This document shows positions 6,829-14,617 of a DNA stretch of 19,335 bases, piece after piece. Made by a program: the position numbers and the translations under genes. Source of the DNA: JAYWAM01 sp043782425 (GTDB lineage: Bacteria > Pseudomonadota > Gammaproteobacteria > Burkholderiales > Usitatibacteraceae); contig JAYWAM010000034.1 in the NCBI GenBank assembly GCA_043782425.1, positions 1-19,335 of the forward strand. The letters run 5' to 3'. Under the pieces are notes generated by a model. It was not told where the DNA came from and searched no databases. It saw nothing but the letters and a program-made list of their open reading frames with translations. How positions within the stretch are numbered: position 1 is the first letter of the stretch; each line of letters starts with the position of its first letter.

Positions 6829-8361
6829 TTACGGGGCTATGCCAACCGGGCAATACGCCCAGGCTCGGGCTTGAAAGGCGACACGGCAAGCGCTGGCGTA
6901 CGAATTGTAGAATGTCACTGATAAATCCCAGTCGGTTTCCTTATGTTGAAATATTTGTCCCGAACAAGAACCAAACCAACTCATTGTCACCGAAGCTTCA
7001 TTGGGTGGACCCTGCACCCAGCCGTTTATTTCCGTGACATTGCCAGAAAGCACTATTGCGTCCATGGTGTCCAGCGCGCACTGATGGTTGATGCGTAAAC
7101 TTTTTTTGAGCTGACCGGAATAGGCTTTGTTTTGACTGATTTCAGTGCCTTCCGCAGACGACAGCTCAAAACTGGCGCCAGGTGACCAAAGGCGCTCGGG
7201 CACTTCAACCCATTCGCGCGCCGCCGCAAACTGCGCCTGCATTGCCGGTGAGGTTTTGCCGTCGGCGGTGACAACGGTAACAGCCACGGCATGATCAGTG
7301 GCGCCGCGGATGTTCGCTGGAATCTCAAGATCAATTACGGTCATGTCCCACGCGGTGAAAGCCGGTTTGAGTTTACCGCCCGGGAATTGGCCGATGATCT
7401 CAACGCGCCCTGCACGGTCGCCCAGGCATCTCCCCCATAGCGTAACCTTGCCACCCGGCTTGAGGCGGCCTTCCACCTCGGAAATTACCGGCGGTCCTTT
7501 ATCAAGGCATTGGCTTTCAGAAAAACTATGAATTAAGCTGCTGCCTGAGCTAGAGATAGAATCTTTGCGTACGCGCGCCGCCAAACCTGCGGTCTGCGAA
7601 GACAAGGCGGCAGCAGACGGCGTGAGCGCCGGGGACTTCTTCGCTCCCGTTCCCAAATTGTGCAGCGTTATCTCATGGTTCATAGTTCTTGGCGGCGCTG
7701 GCGGCGCATTTGCGGCGCCACTCTTCACGTTGAGAGCCGCCAGATCGAGCTTGCGCGCACCGCCTTTAACCGTTTTCGGCGGCCCGGCTTTTTTTGCGAT
7801 TTCAGCATGGATTTTTTTCTTCACTTCTCCTGCTGTCGTCTGCTTACCGCCAACAATAATTATTACGCGGTCTTCCATGCTGAACAGATTCTTCGATAAT
7901 TGCGCAGCGGCGGCTTTCGCGTCTGTGCTGGTGTTGGCATTCGCCCCAAATTGCGTCAGCGCCGGTTGTTGTTTGATGCTATTGCCGATGATAGCTTTCG
8001 CAGGATCTCCCAGTGCGGGTTTTTTGGGTGGCAAAGGTTGCGGATTTAAATCTTCGGCCTGGCTGCTCAATCCGGACTGGGTTTGCTGCAACGCCGGACG
8101 CTTGAGCGCAGGTAGATTTTTCAATGGCTCGTTTTGCCCCGGCGCCGTCTTGCTGCACGGCATGTCACTTTTGGCCGCGCCTGCGTTTGCCGTATTCGAT
8201 TTTTCAGCGCCGAGCTGGCTTTCAGGGCAGCGTGCGTGCAATGTGCCTCCATCGCCCACTGCGCCCGCTGGCGATGCGGCGCGGGCGGGGTTTGCTGCGG
8301 CCAGCAGCACTGCACAGGCTAGCGCTATTGGGCGAAGGCATTGACCGTAGGTTTGCTTCAT
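6829..8361 (-). CDS. Exported protein of unknown function with IPT-like domain, last gene of CsgG operon
   Basis: A 510-residue protein with a signal peptide ending in ARA (about residue 28) and a GAAGGAT ribosome-binding site. Residues 30-280 are low-complexity, rich in Ala, Lys, Pro and Gln, and contain a LNPQPLPPK motif at 105-113. Residues 289-380 (PPVISEVEGRLKPGGKVTLWG...) look like an IPT/TIG immunoglobulin-like domain. Residues 390-510 form a Cys-containing C-terminal domain (HQCALDT, WFGSCSG, AYCPVG) that I do not recognise. It starts 12 bases after the stop codon of the preceding gene, so the two are almost certainly cotranscribed with the CsgG-like lipoprotein gene. A role as a substrate or partner of that lipoprotein is inferred from position only. 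Confidence 0.8.
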   Translation of the reverse strand: MKQTYGQCLRPIALACAVLLAAANPARAASPAGAVGDGGTLHARCPESQLGAEKSNTANAGAAKSDMPCSKTAPGQNEPLKNLPALKRPALQQTQSGLSSQAEDLNPQPLPPKKPALGDPAKAIIGNSIKQQPALTQFGANANTSTDAKAAAAQLSKNLFSMEDRVIIIVGGKQTTAGEVKKKIHAEIAKKAGPPKTVKGGARKLDLAALNVKSGAANAPPAPPRTMNHEITLHNLGTGAKKSPALTPSAAALSSQTAGLAARVRKDSISSSGSSLIHSFSESQCLDKGPPVISEVEGRLKPGGKVTLWGRCLGDRAGRVEIIGQFPGGKLKPAFTAWDMTVIDLEIPANIRGATDHAVAVTVVTADGKTSPAMQAQFAAAREWVEVPERLWSPGASFELSSAEGTEISQNKAYSGQLKKSLRINHQCALDTMDAIVLSGNVTEINGWVQGPPNEASVTMSWFGSCSGQIFQHKETDWDLSVTFYNSYASACRVAFQARAWAYCPVGIAP

Positions 8362-8373
8362 ATTGTCGATCCT

Positions 8374-10059
8374 TCAATTTGTTGGCGAGGCTGACGGCTG
8401 CGGGTTAAATGCGCCGGGATCAGCTTTTTTTGGTTGGGTCTGCGGCGTGATGGGTGCTTGCATTTGCGTCTTAGGGCGTGCTGCGCCGCCGCCAGAAAAA
8501 GCTGAGGGTGCAGCAAGCTGAGGTGTGGTGGTGCTCAACGGGATCTGCGCGCCCACCGTTCCCAGCGCATTGGCCGGAGTCGTGGCTTTGCCTTGGTTGA
8601 GCGCCGCCGGACTCTGCAAGTTAGAGTTCAATACACCGCTCGCCAATGGCCTGCCTGGATTGACGAGCTGGTCGTTGAGCCGCGGCCTTTCCTTGTTGAA
8701 AATGATTTTTTCCTGGTTGAGAGACACGTTGGTGCGCGTATCGGCCTGCAACGTCAGGTTAAGGCCGGTGAGCAACGGTTGCGGGTGCAATGCTTTGGTG
8801 TAGTTCCAGCCTTCGGGGCGCACGTTCAAAACATATTCAGTCCTCTGACGAGCGCCATTTCCCACGGCAACGGGTGTGTACGGTTTGTTGCCGTAACGAA
8901 ACTCCAGCAGATTCGGGAAGCCGGGCACAAGTTGCTCCGCAGTGTAGTCACATGTCTGGCCCGCCACCGGCGCTGCAAGCGCCGTGCCACGCAATTTACC
9001 CACTGCCGCCATCGGTGGCTTGCCAAAGTCTGTGCCGGAGGCATTGAGCAGCGGGGCAGGCCCGGTCTTCACCCTGGCCGTCATCTGTATTTGGTCGCAG
9101 TTGCTGATTCCCAGGGGAAGCCCCTTCAGGTCCCCGATGGCGAGGCGGCCCCGCACGCTGGCGGTGCGCGCCGGAAGGGGCAATTCGCGTACGCCAAACA
9201 GTAGCGTCAGCTTGTTCGTGTCGGCCCAGACGCGCAATCGTGCGTATTGCGCCGGCACGCGTGCTTGCGCGTTGATCGACGCCAGTGCGTTATTCAACTC
9301 TTGCTTGATCGTGTTGTTCAGTGCTGTGTATTCCGGCCGCTGGGGGTTGTTGATTTCGTCGGTCATCCAGCGCCACAGGTCACGCCCAAGAAACAAGTTC
9401 GCCACATCCGACGCGAAAAACTTGGCGAGGTCGCAGGATACGTTTTGCGAATCGGCCTTGAAACCCTGCACCACAACAAGTTTGTCATTCGGTGCGTAGC
9501 GCGCCTCCAGCAAACGCGCCTTGTCGTCGGTGACCGCCAGCTTGAGGGTCAGCTCTAGTGAAAAGCGAATGCTGCAGCGTGGGTCGGCATAGGATCCCAG
9601 CCCGATGCCAAAGGCGATGTCCGGCGTGGTCGAAGTGGCTTCGAGGTAGGTATCACGCACCAGCAGCTTGGCAATTAAACCAGTATTGCCATCCGCAGCA
9701 ATGCTCAGTTCCGGCGCATTGACGTTTATCTTCAAGTCATACAGTGACACGCCCTTGGCGAAAAGATTGGGCGTTTGCAGCCGCGCGCGAATGGTATCGA
9801 TCAGCTTTGGCTTGACCTTGTCCCAGGTTTTGTTGAGCGAAGCTGTGATGGCATCCTTGCTGTCGTAGACGGTCTGAACAGAGTCATCATCGGTGAGCGG
9901 GTTCCAGGGTTGCACGAGCAGCTTCATGCCCACCGGGCCTGTCGCCCCTACAGCTTGAAGGCTGAAGGCAAGCGCCGAGAAAAACAGCATAATGACGCTA
10001 ATGCCTCGACGCACAATGAAACCTGCGCGGTGGGGCGCGAAACCAATAGTTGTATCCAT
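8374..10059 (-). CDS. Large exported protein of unknown function, middle gene of CsgG operon
   Basis: A 561-residue protein from ATG 10059, chosen because GGAGA lies eight bases upstream; the alternative ATG at 10071 has no ribosome-binding site. A hydrophobic segment (ISVIMLFFSALAFSLQAVGA) forms an uncleaved or cleaved signal. Residues about 40-330 are predicted by eye to be strand-rich, with alternating polar and hydrophobic residues (SLYDLKINVNAPELSIAAD, RFSLELTLKLAV) and several Cys. This might be a lipid-binding (TULIP-like) or beta-sandwich fold, but I do not recognise the family. The last 130 residues are Pro/Gln/Thr/Ala-rich and end in AFNPQPSASPTN, echoing the LNPQPLPP motif of the next gene product. 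The gene lies 27 bases after the CsgG-like gene. Confidence 0.8.
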   Translation of the reverse strand: MDTTIGFAPHRAGFIVRRGISVIMLFFSALAFSLQAVGATGPVGMKLLVQPWNPLTDDDSVQTVYDSKDAITASLNKTWDKVKPKLIDTIRARLQTPNLFAKGVSLYDLKINVNAPELSIAADGNTGLIAKLLVRDTYLEATSTTPDIAFGIGLGSYADPRCSIRFSLELTLKLAVTDDKARLLEARYAPNDKLVVVQGFKADSQNVSCDLAKFFASDVANLFLGRDLWRWMTDEINNPQRPEYTALNNTIKQELNNALASINAQARVPAQYARLRVWADTNKLTLLFGVRELPLPARTASVRGRLAIGDLKGLPLGISNCDQIQMTARVKTGPAPLLNASGTDFGKPPMAAVGKLRGTALAAPVAGQTCDYTAEQLVPGFPNLLEFRYGNKPYTPVAVGNGARQRTEYVLNVRPEGWNYTKALHPQPLLTGLNLTLQADTRTNVSLNQEKIIFNKERPRLNDQLVNPGRPLASGVLNSNLQSPAALNQGKATTPANALGTVGAQIPLSTTTPQLAAPSAFSGGGAARPKTQMQAPITPQTQPKKADPGAFNPQPSASPTN

Positions 10060-10086
10060 TGCGTTCTCCATTTGATGTGTTGCTGA

Positions 10087-10842
10087 TTAAGGTACGAATC
10101 TCCGCGATAACTCAATCACCGCCTGGTCGATGATGGCGCGCAGCGCCACGTCGAGGCTTTCTTTGCGCTGCTGTTGCAACTGCATGTCAGGTGCGTAGTC
10201 AGAGCCTTTACCCTTGCTGGCGCCCTTACGGGTGAACGCCGCTCCGATCAGGTTGCCGATGCCCGACAAGCTCGTCGAATCGCTCGCAATCGATTTGCGC
10301 ACCGTTACCACGTCTACGATGTCGCCTGTTGCAACGTCAACAATGCGCACATCGATGCCGATCACATCGCGGTTCGTGTTGGCGCCGAGTTCGGCGCCAG
10401 CGAAACGGATCGTTCCGGAGCGCTGCGTTTCGCTGGCGTTGGCTTCAGTGATCGCCCCTTCGAAGATGTACTTAGCGTCCGTTAACACTTGCGTCGCGCT
10501 CGTGCCGGATGTGATCCCCGACGCGTTCAACTGTTTTTCGCGAAGCACGCCTTCGTTCAGCCGCGCTCGTTCGACAACGCGAAACTGCCCGCTCTGGACC
10601 AGCGCCGTCTTGAACATGTCGGTGGCGCCGCGCACAGGAATTTCGCTTACGCTCGAGCGAAATTCGTAGATGGAAACGGCAACCCGGTCTCCCGTGCGCC
10701 GCGGAAGCGTCCTCAACGCCTGCGAGCTGGTCGAGCTATCGACCTGCGGCGCCTCGTAGGATGGCGTGTTCGCGCATGCTGTGAGTGCCGTTGCGACGGC
10801 AAACGCCACAGCGCGCAATGCCCAATGTCTTCTGCTGTTCAT
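10087..10842 (-). CDS. CsgG-family outer-membrane lipoprotein
   Basis: A 251-residue lipoprotein from ATG 10842, which has GGGGAT upstream; the frame is open to 10887 but only the shorter start puts the lipoprotein signal at the N-terminus. The lipobox is LTAC with the lipidated Cys at 23. The body matches the CsgG family (curli production assembly/transport): RVAVSIYEFRSS, a FRVVERARLNEGVLREKQL stretch, DAKYIFEGAITEA, and DVRIVDVATGDIVDVVTVRK. CsgG itself forms a nine-subunit outer-membrane export pore for amyloid subunits, and many relatives are of unknown role. No curlin repeats, CsgE or CsgF are seen here. It heads an operon with two large exported proteins, suggesting a dedicated export or surface-assembly unit. 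Confidence 0.85.
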   Translation of the reverse strand: MNSRRHWALRAVAFAVATALTACANTPSYEAPQVDSSTSSQALRTLPRRTGDRVAVSIYEFRSSVSEIPVRGATDMFKTALVQSGQFRVVERARLNEGVLREKQLNASGITSGTSATQVLTDAKYIFEGAITEANASETQRSGTIRFAGAELGANTNRDVIGIDVRIVDVATGDIVDVVTVRKSIASDSTSLSGIGNLIGAAFTRKGASKGKGSDYAPDMQLQQQRKESLDVALRAIIDQAVIELSRRFVP

Positions 10843-10873
10843 GAACGATCCCCAGGTGTTGATGTTGGCGTTT

Positions 10874-10905
10874 GTTGGGTTACGCAATAAAGTCGCTCAC
10901 CCAAC
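10874..10905. repeat. Inverted repeat between IPTL-CTERM gene and CsgG operon
   Basis: GTTGGGT and ACCCAAC arms of 7 bp enclose an 18-base spacer in the 71-base gap before the CsgG-like gene. It sits just past the stop codon at 10914 and could act as a 3' hairpin for the IPTL-CTERM gene. It lacks a T-tract, so read-through into the CsgG operon is possible. Confidence 0.45.
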
Positions 10906-10913
10906 CGGCATGA

Positions 10914-12533
10914 CTACTGCGTATTTCGCCGCAGCCGCGCTGTACCCAGAAATGCCAGCACGATGCCCAGCAGCAGCAAGCTCCACTCACTTAAGGTAGG
11001 GACTGACGATGCGGGTAAGGCAGCAAGCGCGAAGGCGGCCGAAAACTCGGACGTGCTGTTGGGCAAATTGGTCGCCGCATCGGTCGCTGTCGCGGTGAAG
11101 TTGGCCTGGCCAGGGGGAACGGCGAACACCAGCGGCCCGAAGCTCGCGTTGCAAGCTGAGTCGGTGGTCACGTTGGCAAAGCCGAGAAACGTCTGGCCTT
11201 CACCGTTACCGCTCGGATCGGCAGCCACGTTCGAGAAGAACTCGATGCGAAAGGGCATGCTCGCGGTGCTATTCAACGTGCCCGAGATCGTGACGTTGCC
11301 ACCCGCGACCGGCGCCGACGTGATCACCGGGTAATTCTGCCCGCGGTTTCCCGGTATGGCATCGACATCGCACGCGTCGTTGACTAAAGGCGTACCCGCC
11401 GGATTATTGAGACTGATTCCCAGCCCGGTGTTGGAGTGAATGGAGTTGCCCAGAATGCTGTTGCCGAAGCTGCCTGTGTCTGGTTGAACCCAAACCCCCC
11501 CTGCTTGATTGAAAGCGATGGTATTGCCTTGTAACTCACCTGTGCCGCCTATGGCGTTGCCGGTTCCGCTAATGTAGACACCGGCTTGCCCATTGCCGAG
11601 CGCAGCGACGCCGTCCCGCTGCGTGCCGATGAGATTGCCCTGGAGGAACAATCCGCCGGTGCTTGTGGTGTACACGCCATTGCCGCTGTTACCCGAAATG
11701 AGGTTGCCGAAAATGCGCGTATTTGAAGTGGCGCTCTGGGCCGTGGTGCCGAAGATAGTGACGCCATCCCGAAAACCGCCGCCGTTCAACGCGGCCGTGC
11801 CGCTAATGTCGGTGCCGATGTAGTTGCCCTCGATCAGCGTGCCACTACCGTTGTCGATTGAGATTGCCCCCCGCGTATCGCCTGATAAAAGATTTCTGTC
11901 CGCAGCGGCGGGGCCGCCGATAATGTTGTTGTTGCCTAAATTCTGCCGGATGGCGAACCCTGTGCTACCGCCCATGGCCGCCGTGCCAGCCGGATTGGTT
12001 CCGATGAAGTTACCGGCGATGGCGACGTTACTCGCGTTCATGGCGATCTCATCACTGCCGCGATTGAAAACGATGCCGCGGATGGTCGTCCCTGCGGCGT
12101 TGATGTTCAGTTGGCCCCCACCGCTACCGCCGTTCACCTCGATGAGCAGGACGGTGTTGAGCGCAGCAGGAAACGCATTCGTGTTGGGGCTTGCCCCCGG
12201 CTGCGTGTAACCGTTGATGAGCACCGCCTCGGTGATCGCCGGCAGCAGCGAAGCCGGGGTGATGGTATGCACACCGGCCCCGGCAATATTGAACGCAATC
12301 GTGTCAAGACCTGCGGCGCCGGCCGCGCACTCGCCCGCAGCCGCGCCCGAAGCGGTGTTCGTGTTCGCCGCGATGATGGCTTCACGCAGTGTGCATGCGC
12401 CATCGTTGGCGGCGGTGTCAGCCGTGCTGTTGACCGTGATTGTGGCGGCCTGCGCAGTAGCGGCCAATAGCGTGAGGACGACTGCGTAAAAACGCAAGCT
12501 GCGCAAAGCATTTGAAAGAGTGCGGACAAGCAT
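10914..12533 (-). CDS. CSLREA-type beta-helix surface protein with IPTL-CTERM sorting signal
   Basis: A 539-residue protein. The signal peptide ends in AQA (about residue 29). A CSLREA-like motif, DGACTLREAI, is at residues 44-53. A long parallel beta-helix follows, with rungs such as NIIGGPAAADRNLLSG, LIEGNYIGTDISG and IFGNLISGNSGNGVY. The C-terminus (511-539) is VPTLSEWSLLLLGIVLAF plus a basic LRRN tail, a variant of the IPTLxxWG-CTERM signal processed by a dedicated exosortase (XrtH class). Here Ser replaces the usual Gly after Trp. No exosortase gene is in the window. The protein is therefore expected to be sorted to the outer surface. Its leader and ribosome-binding site (AAGGGGG) match those of other exported-protein genes here. 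Confidence 0.88.
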   Translation of the reverse strand: MLVRTLSNALRSLRFYAVVLTLLAATAQAATITVNSTADTAANDGACTLREAIIAANTNTASGAAAGECAAGAAGLDTIAFNIAGAGVHTITPASLLPAITEAVLINGYTQPGASPNTNAFPAALNTVLLIEVNGGSGGGQLNINAAGTTIRGIVFNRGSDEIAMNASNVAIAGNFIGTNPAGTAAMGGSTGFAIRQNLGNNNIIGGPAAADRNLLSGDTRGAISIDNGSGTLIEGNYIGTDISGTAALNGGGFRDGVTIFGTTAQSATSNTRIFGNLISGNSGNGVYTTSTGGLFLQGNLIGTQRDGVAALGNGQAGVYISGTGNAIGGTGELQGNTIAFNQAGGVWVQPDTGSFGNSILGNSIHSNTGLGISLNNPAGTPLVNDACDVDAIPGNRGQNYPVITSAPVAGGNVTISGTLNSTASMPFRIEFFSNVAADPSGNGEGQTFLGFANVTTDSACNASFGPLVFAVPPGQANFTATATDAATNLPNSTSEFSAAFALAALPASSVPTLSEWSLLLLGIVLAFLGTARLRRNTQ

Positions 12534-12708
12534 AAAACCCCCTTAGCGTTAAAGTTGTATCTGGTGCAGATCAGATCCGTATGGAGTGCGGCGGCATGAC
12601 GCCGCTTTTTTCAAGCCAAACATTAAAAATCCATTGCGCCAGGAAATCTGGGCGCAAACGTTGCTTCCTATCCATTGTTACGAGGTCGGGGAGCAAAGGC
12701 GGACATGA
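12534..12708 (-). promoter_or_regulatory. Shared leader, copy 4 (upstream of IPTL-CTERM gene)
   Basis: A complete copy of the roughly 175-base leader. From the start codon outwards it has AAGGGGG, a run GATCTGATCTGCACCAGATA, a GCGGCG...CGCCGC hairpin (with T6 on the plus strand), a TTGCGCC/GGCGCAA hairpin, and the shared box at 12661-12708. TTGCT and AGCAA can pair around the box core. The first 40 bases next to the start codon are identical to those at 14945, upstream of an unrelated gene. Confidence 0.6.
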
Positions 12709-12734
12709 GAAGTCAAAAATTTCAGCCGCACGCG

Positions 12735-14084
12735 TCAAAATTCCAGCTTGGTGATGTTCTTGGAGACCGCAACACCATCGATGGTGTAGCGCAGCGTGGC
12801 GCTGGTGGCGCTGGTGAAATTGATAGTCGCGCTACCCACCGGCGTGCTGCTAACCGGAACACTGCTGAAGAGAGCGCCGAAGTAGGGGCCGGAATAGCGC
12901 GACACCGGCGCAGAGTAGACCGTACCATTGAAACTACCGCCAGCCATGAAGTACCAGATGGGGTTGCTGGTCGAGTTGTAGTGATACATAACAATGCCGT
13001 AACCGCCGCTGCCGCCGCGGATAACCGACAGGCCCCAGCCCGATTCGCTGGCGTTAAACCAGGCGCCCGTATAGTCCGGGTTAAGCAGCGCAGCCGGGCC
13101 ACCGATGAAAAGGCCGAAGGCGACGGGGGAGGATCCCACCGCCACGTTGGTCACCACGGTGTTATTGGCGGTGTTGATCACCGAGACGTTGAAATTGCCG
13201 TCGCCGTCACTGCTAGAGTTCGCCACGTAAGCCCGCGTGCCGGCGGGGTTGACGGCGACGCCAAACGGGCCGCTTCCCACCGCCACGGTGGCGACTACAG
13301 TGTTGGTTGCAGTGTCTATCACTGATACAGTGCCGTCGCTACCGTTCGCCACGTAGGCGCGCGTGCCGGCGGGGTTGATGGCGACACCGAATGGCACCGT
13401 TCCTACCGTGACGGTGGTGAGCACGGTGTTGTTCGCGGTGTCTATCACCGAGACTGAGTTGCTGAAGAGGTTGGTTACATAGGCGCGCGTACCGGCAGAG
13501 TTGACGGCGATACCTAACGGATTGGTTTGCACCCCTATGGTAGCGACCACGGTATTGCTGCCGGTGTTAATCACCGAGACATTGTTACTGTTGTTGTTCG
13601 TCACATAGGCGCGCGTGCCGGCGGGGTTGACGGCTATGCCGGTCGGGCTGTCTCCCACCGTCACGGTGGCGACAACGGTGTTGTTTGCGGTGTCGATCAC
13701 CGAAACAGAGTTGCTGCGGCGGTTCGCCACATAGACACGCGTGCCGGCAGGGTTGACGGCGACACCGACTGGCGCGTCTCCCACCGCCACAGCGGTGAGC
13801 AAAGTGTTGTTCGCAGTGTTGATCACCGAGAGGTTGTCGCTGCCGTTGTTCGCCACATAGACACGCGTGCCGGCGGGGTTGACGGCGATGCCAAACGGAG
13901 CATCCCCCACCGCCACAGTAGCGACCACGGTGTTGCTGGCGGTGTCGATCACTGAGACGCTGCTGCTGTTTATGTTGGTGATGTAGGCGAATGGGGCGGC
14001 ATGGCTGGCGCAGGCCCACAGCAACAGCATGACAGCGCAAAAGCGCAAACTGCGCAAAGCATTTGAAAGAGTGCGGACAAGCAT
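12735..14084 (-). CDS. Secreted seven-bladed YVTN beta-propeller with C-terminal SGWG domain
   Basis: A 449-residue protein from ATG 14084, which has the shared AAGGGGG ribosome-binding site; the frame is open to 14171 without another good start. Its signal peptide (MLVRTLSNALRSLRF...) is nearly identical to that of the IPTL-CTERM protein at 10914-12533. Seven YVTN repeats (residues about 30-325) form one propeller. At DNA level they recur with an exact 126-base period, disturbed only in the last complete blade by a short in-frame insertion (SSSDGDGNFN). Residues 335-449 begin NPDYTGAWFNASESGWG, a C-terminal domain seen in many secreted betaproteobacterial proteins; its function is unknown to me. 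Surface binding is likely; no enzymatic residues are evident. Confidence 0.88.
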   Translation of the reverse strand: MLVRTLSNALRSLRFCAVMLLLWACASHAAPFAYITNINSSSVSVIDTASNTVVATVAVGDAPFGIAVNPAGTRVYVANNGSDNLSVINTANNTLLTAVAVGDAPVGVAVNPAGTRVYVANRRSNSVSVIDTANNTVVATVTVGDSPTGIAVNPAGTRAYVTNNNSNNVSVINTGSNTVVATIGVQTNPLGIAVNSAGTRAYVTNLFSNSVSVIDTANNTVLTTVTVGTVPFGVAINPAGTRAYVANGSDGTVSVIDTATNTVVATVAVGSGPFGVAVNPAGTRAYVANSSSDGDGNFNVSVINTANNTVVTNVAVGSSPVAFGLFIGGPAALLNPDYTGAWFNASESGWGLSVIRGGSGGYGIVMYHYNSTSNPIWYFMAGGSFNGTVYSAPVSRYSGPYFGALFSSVPVSSTPVGSATINFTSATSATLRYTIDGVAVSKNITKLEF

Positions 14085-14116
14085 AAAACCCCCTTGATTT
14101 GGCAAGAAATTGTAGG

Positions 14117-14145
14117 GTGGATCAAGGCCGAAGGCCGCATCCACC
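14117..14145. repeat. GGTGGAT-GGCC palindromic repeat
   Basis: GGTGGAT and ATCCACC arms enclose a GGCC-GAA-GGCC core, forming a strong hairpin. Its inverted near-identical copy is at 6601-6630. Here it takes the place of the shared leader segment next to the propeller start codon. Confidence 0.55.
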
Positions 14146-14173
14146 AGGCATTCAAGTGCGCCGAAATGCATAG

Positions 14174-14322
14174 CGCCCTATCCACTGTTACGAGAGCAGC
14201 GCAGCAAAGCGGACATGGGGATTAAAAATAGTTTTGAGGTAGCACGTGTAGGGGGCAATAACCAACGGGCATTGCGCCGTATGTGACGTTCTGACGTAAG
14301 GCGTGCAGCGGCAAGACGCCGC
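14174..14322 (-). promoter_or_regulatory. Shared leader box, copy 5, with extended upstream repeat
   Basis: The box (14174-14220) is followed by about 100 bases that match the region upstream of the other YVTN gene (6450-6545). These include a GGCAAT/ATTGCGCC palindrome (14252-14278) and a GCGGC hairpin near 14307-14322. Only the box and the outer part of the leader match; the 90 bases next to the start codon are unrelated to the other leaders. The ribosome-binding site and signal peptide are nevertheless the same as at 12533. Confidence 0.55.
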
Positions 14323-14353
14323 CTTTTCAAGGCGCGCCGCCGCCAAAAGCAGG

Positions 14354-14536
14354 CGTAGGATGGGTTGAGCGTAGCGATACCCATCAATCCCCCCGTTTCG
14401 CGAAATCTGATTTCCCTCCGCCTCGCCCGCCTAATCTTTCGGCGCGATTGGGATAGCAACTGACATCGACTATGCGGTGCGGCGTGTCATGGCTGTTCGG
14501 AGGCGATGGGTATCGCTGCGCTCAACCCATCCTACG
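14354..14536. repeat. 32-bp inverted-repeat pair (MITE-like)
   Basis: Arms at 14354-14385 and 14505-14536 are reverse complements over 32 bases with one mismatch (CGTAGGATGGGTTGAGCG... and its complement). They enclose about 119 bases with no ORF. No obvious target-site duplication is seen. The arms resemble the GTAGG-type repeats common in proteobacteria. The pair accounts for much of the 533-base gap between the genes at 14084 and 14618. Confidence 0.65.
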
Positions 14537-14591
14537 CGGGCTACGCGGGCTGATCTTGTCTTCCTTGAGGTCCATCCGTGTTTATCTGTGG

Positions 14592-14612
14592 CTCAAAAAA
14601 AGTTTTCTTGAG
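14592..14612 (-). terminator. AT-rich stem-loop after the small secreted protein gene
   Basis: CTCAA.AAAA and TTTT.TTGAG can pair into an AT-rich hairpin six bases beyond the stop codon, with a T-rich 3' arm on the minus strand. It is a weak intrinsic terminator candidate. It adjoins a stretch, CCGTGTTTATCTGTGGCT, of a kind often dispersed in environmental genomes. Confidence 0.35.
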
Positions 14613-14617
14613 CGACT

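Noticed and set aside
7565..8344. Plus-strand open frame of 259 codons opposite the 510-residue protein gene
   Set aside because: It lies wholly opposite a gene with a signal peptide, ribosome-binding site and operon context. Its product is a Cys/Phe/Ala-rich composition typical of an antisense shadow, with no domain.
12534..12708. The shared leader as a known c-di-GMP (GEMM) riboswitch
   Set aside because: I could not find the conserved GEMM core sequences or its two-stem arrangement with a tetraloop and receptor.
12675..13325. Plus-strand open frame of 216 codons rich in His, Arg and Gly
   Set aside because: It is the complement of the YVTN repeats; its own repeats are explained by the 126-base period of the propeller gene.
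13120..13990. Regular DNA repeats that might be taken for a CRISPR array
   Set aside because: The period is 126 bases, in frame, with coding conservation of YVTN blades. There is no short repeat and unique spacer pattern.
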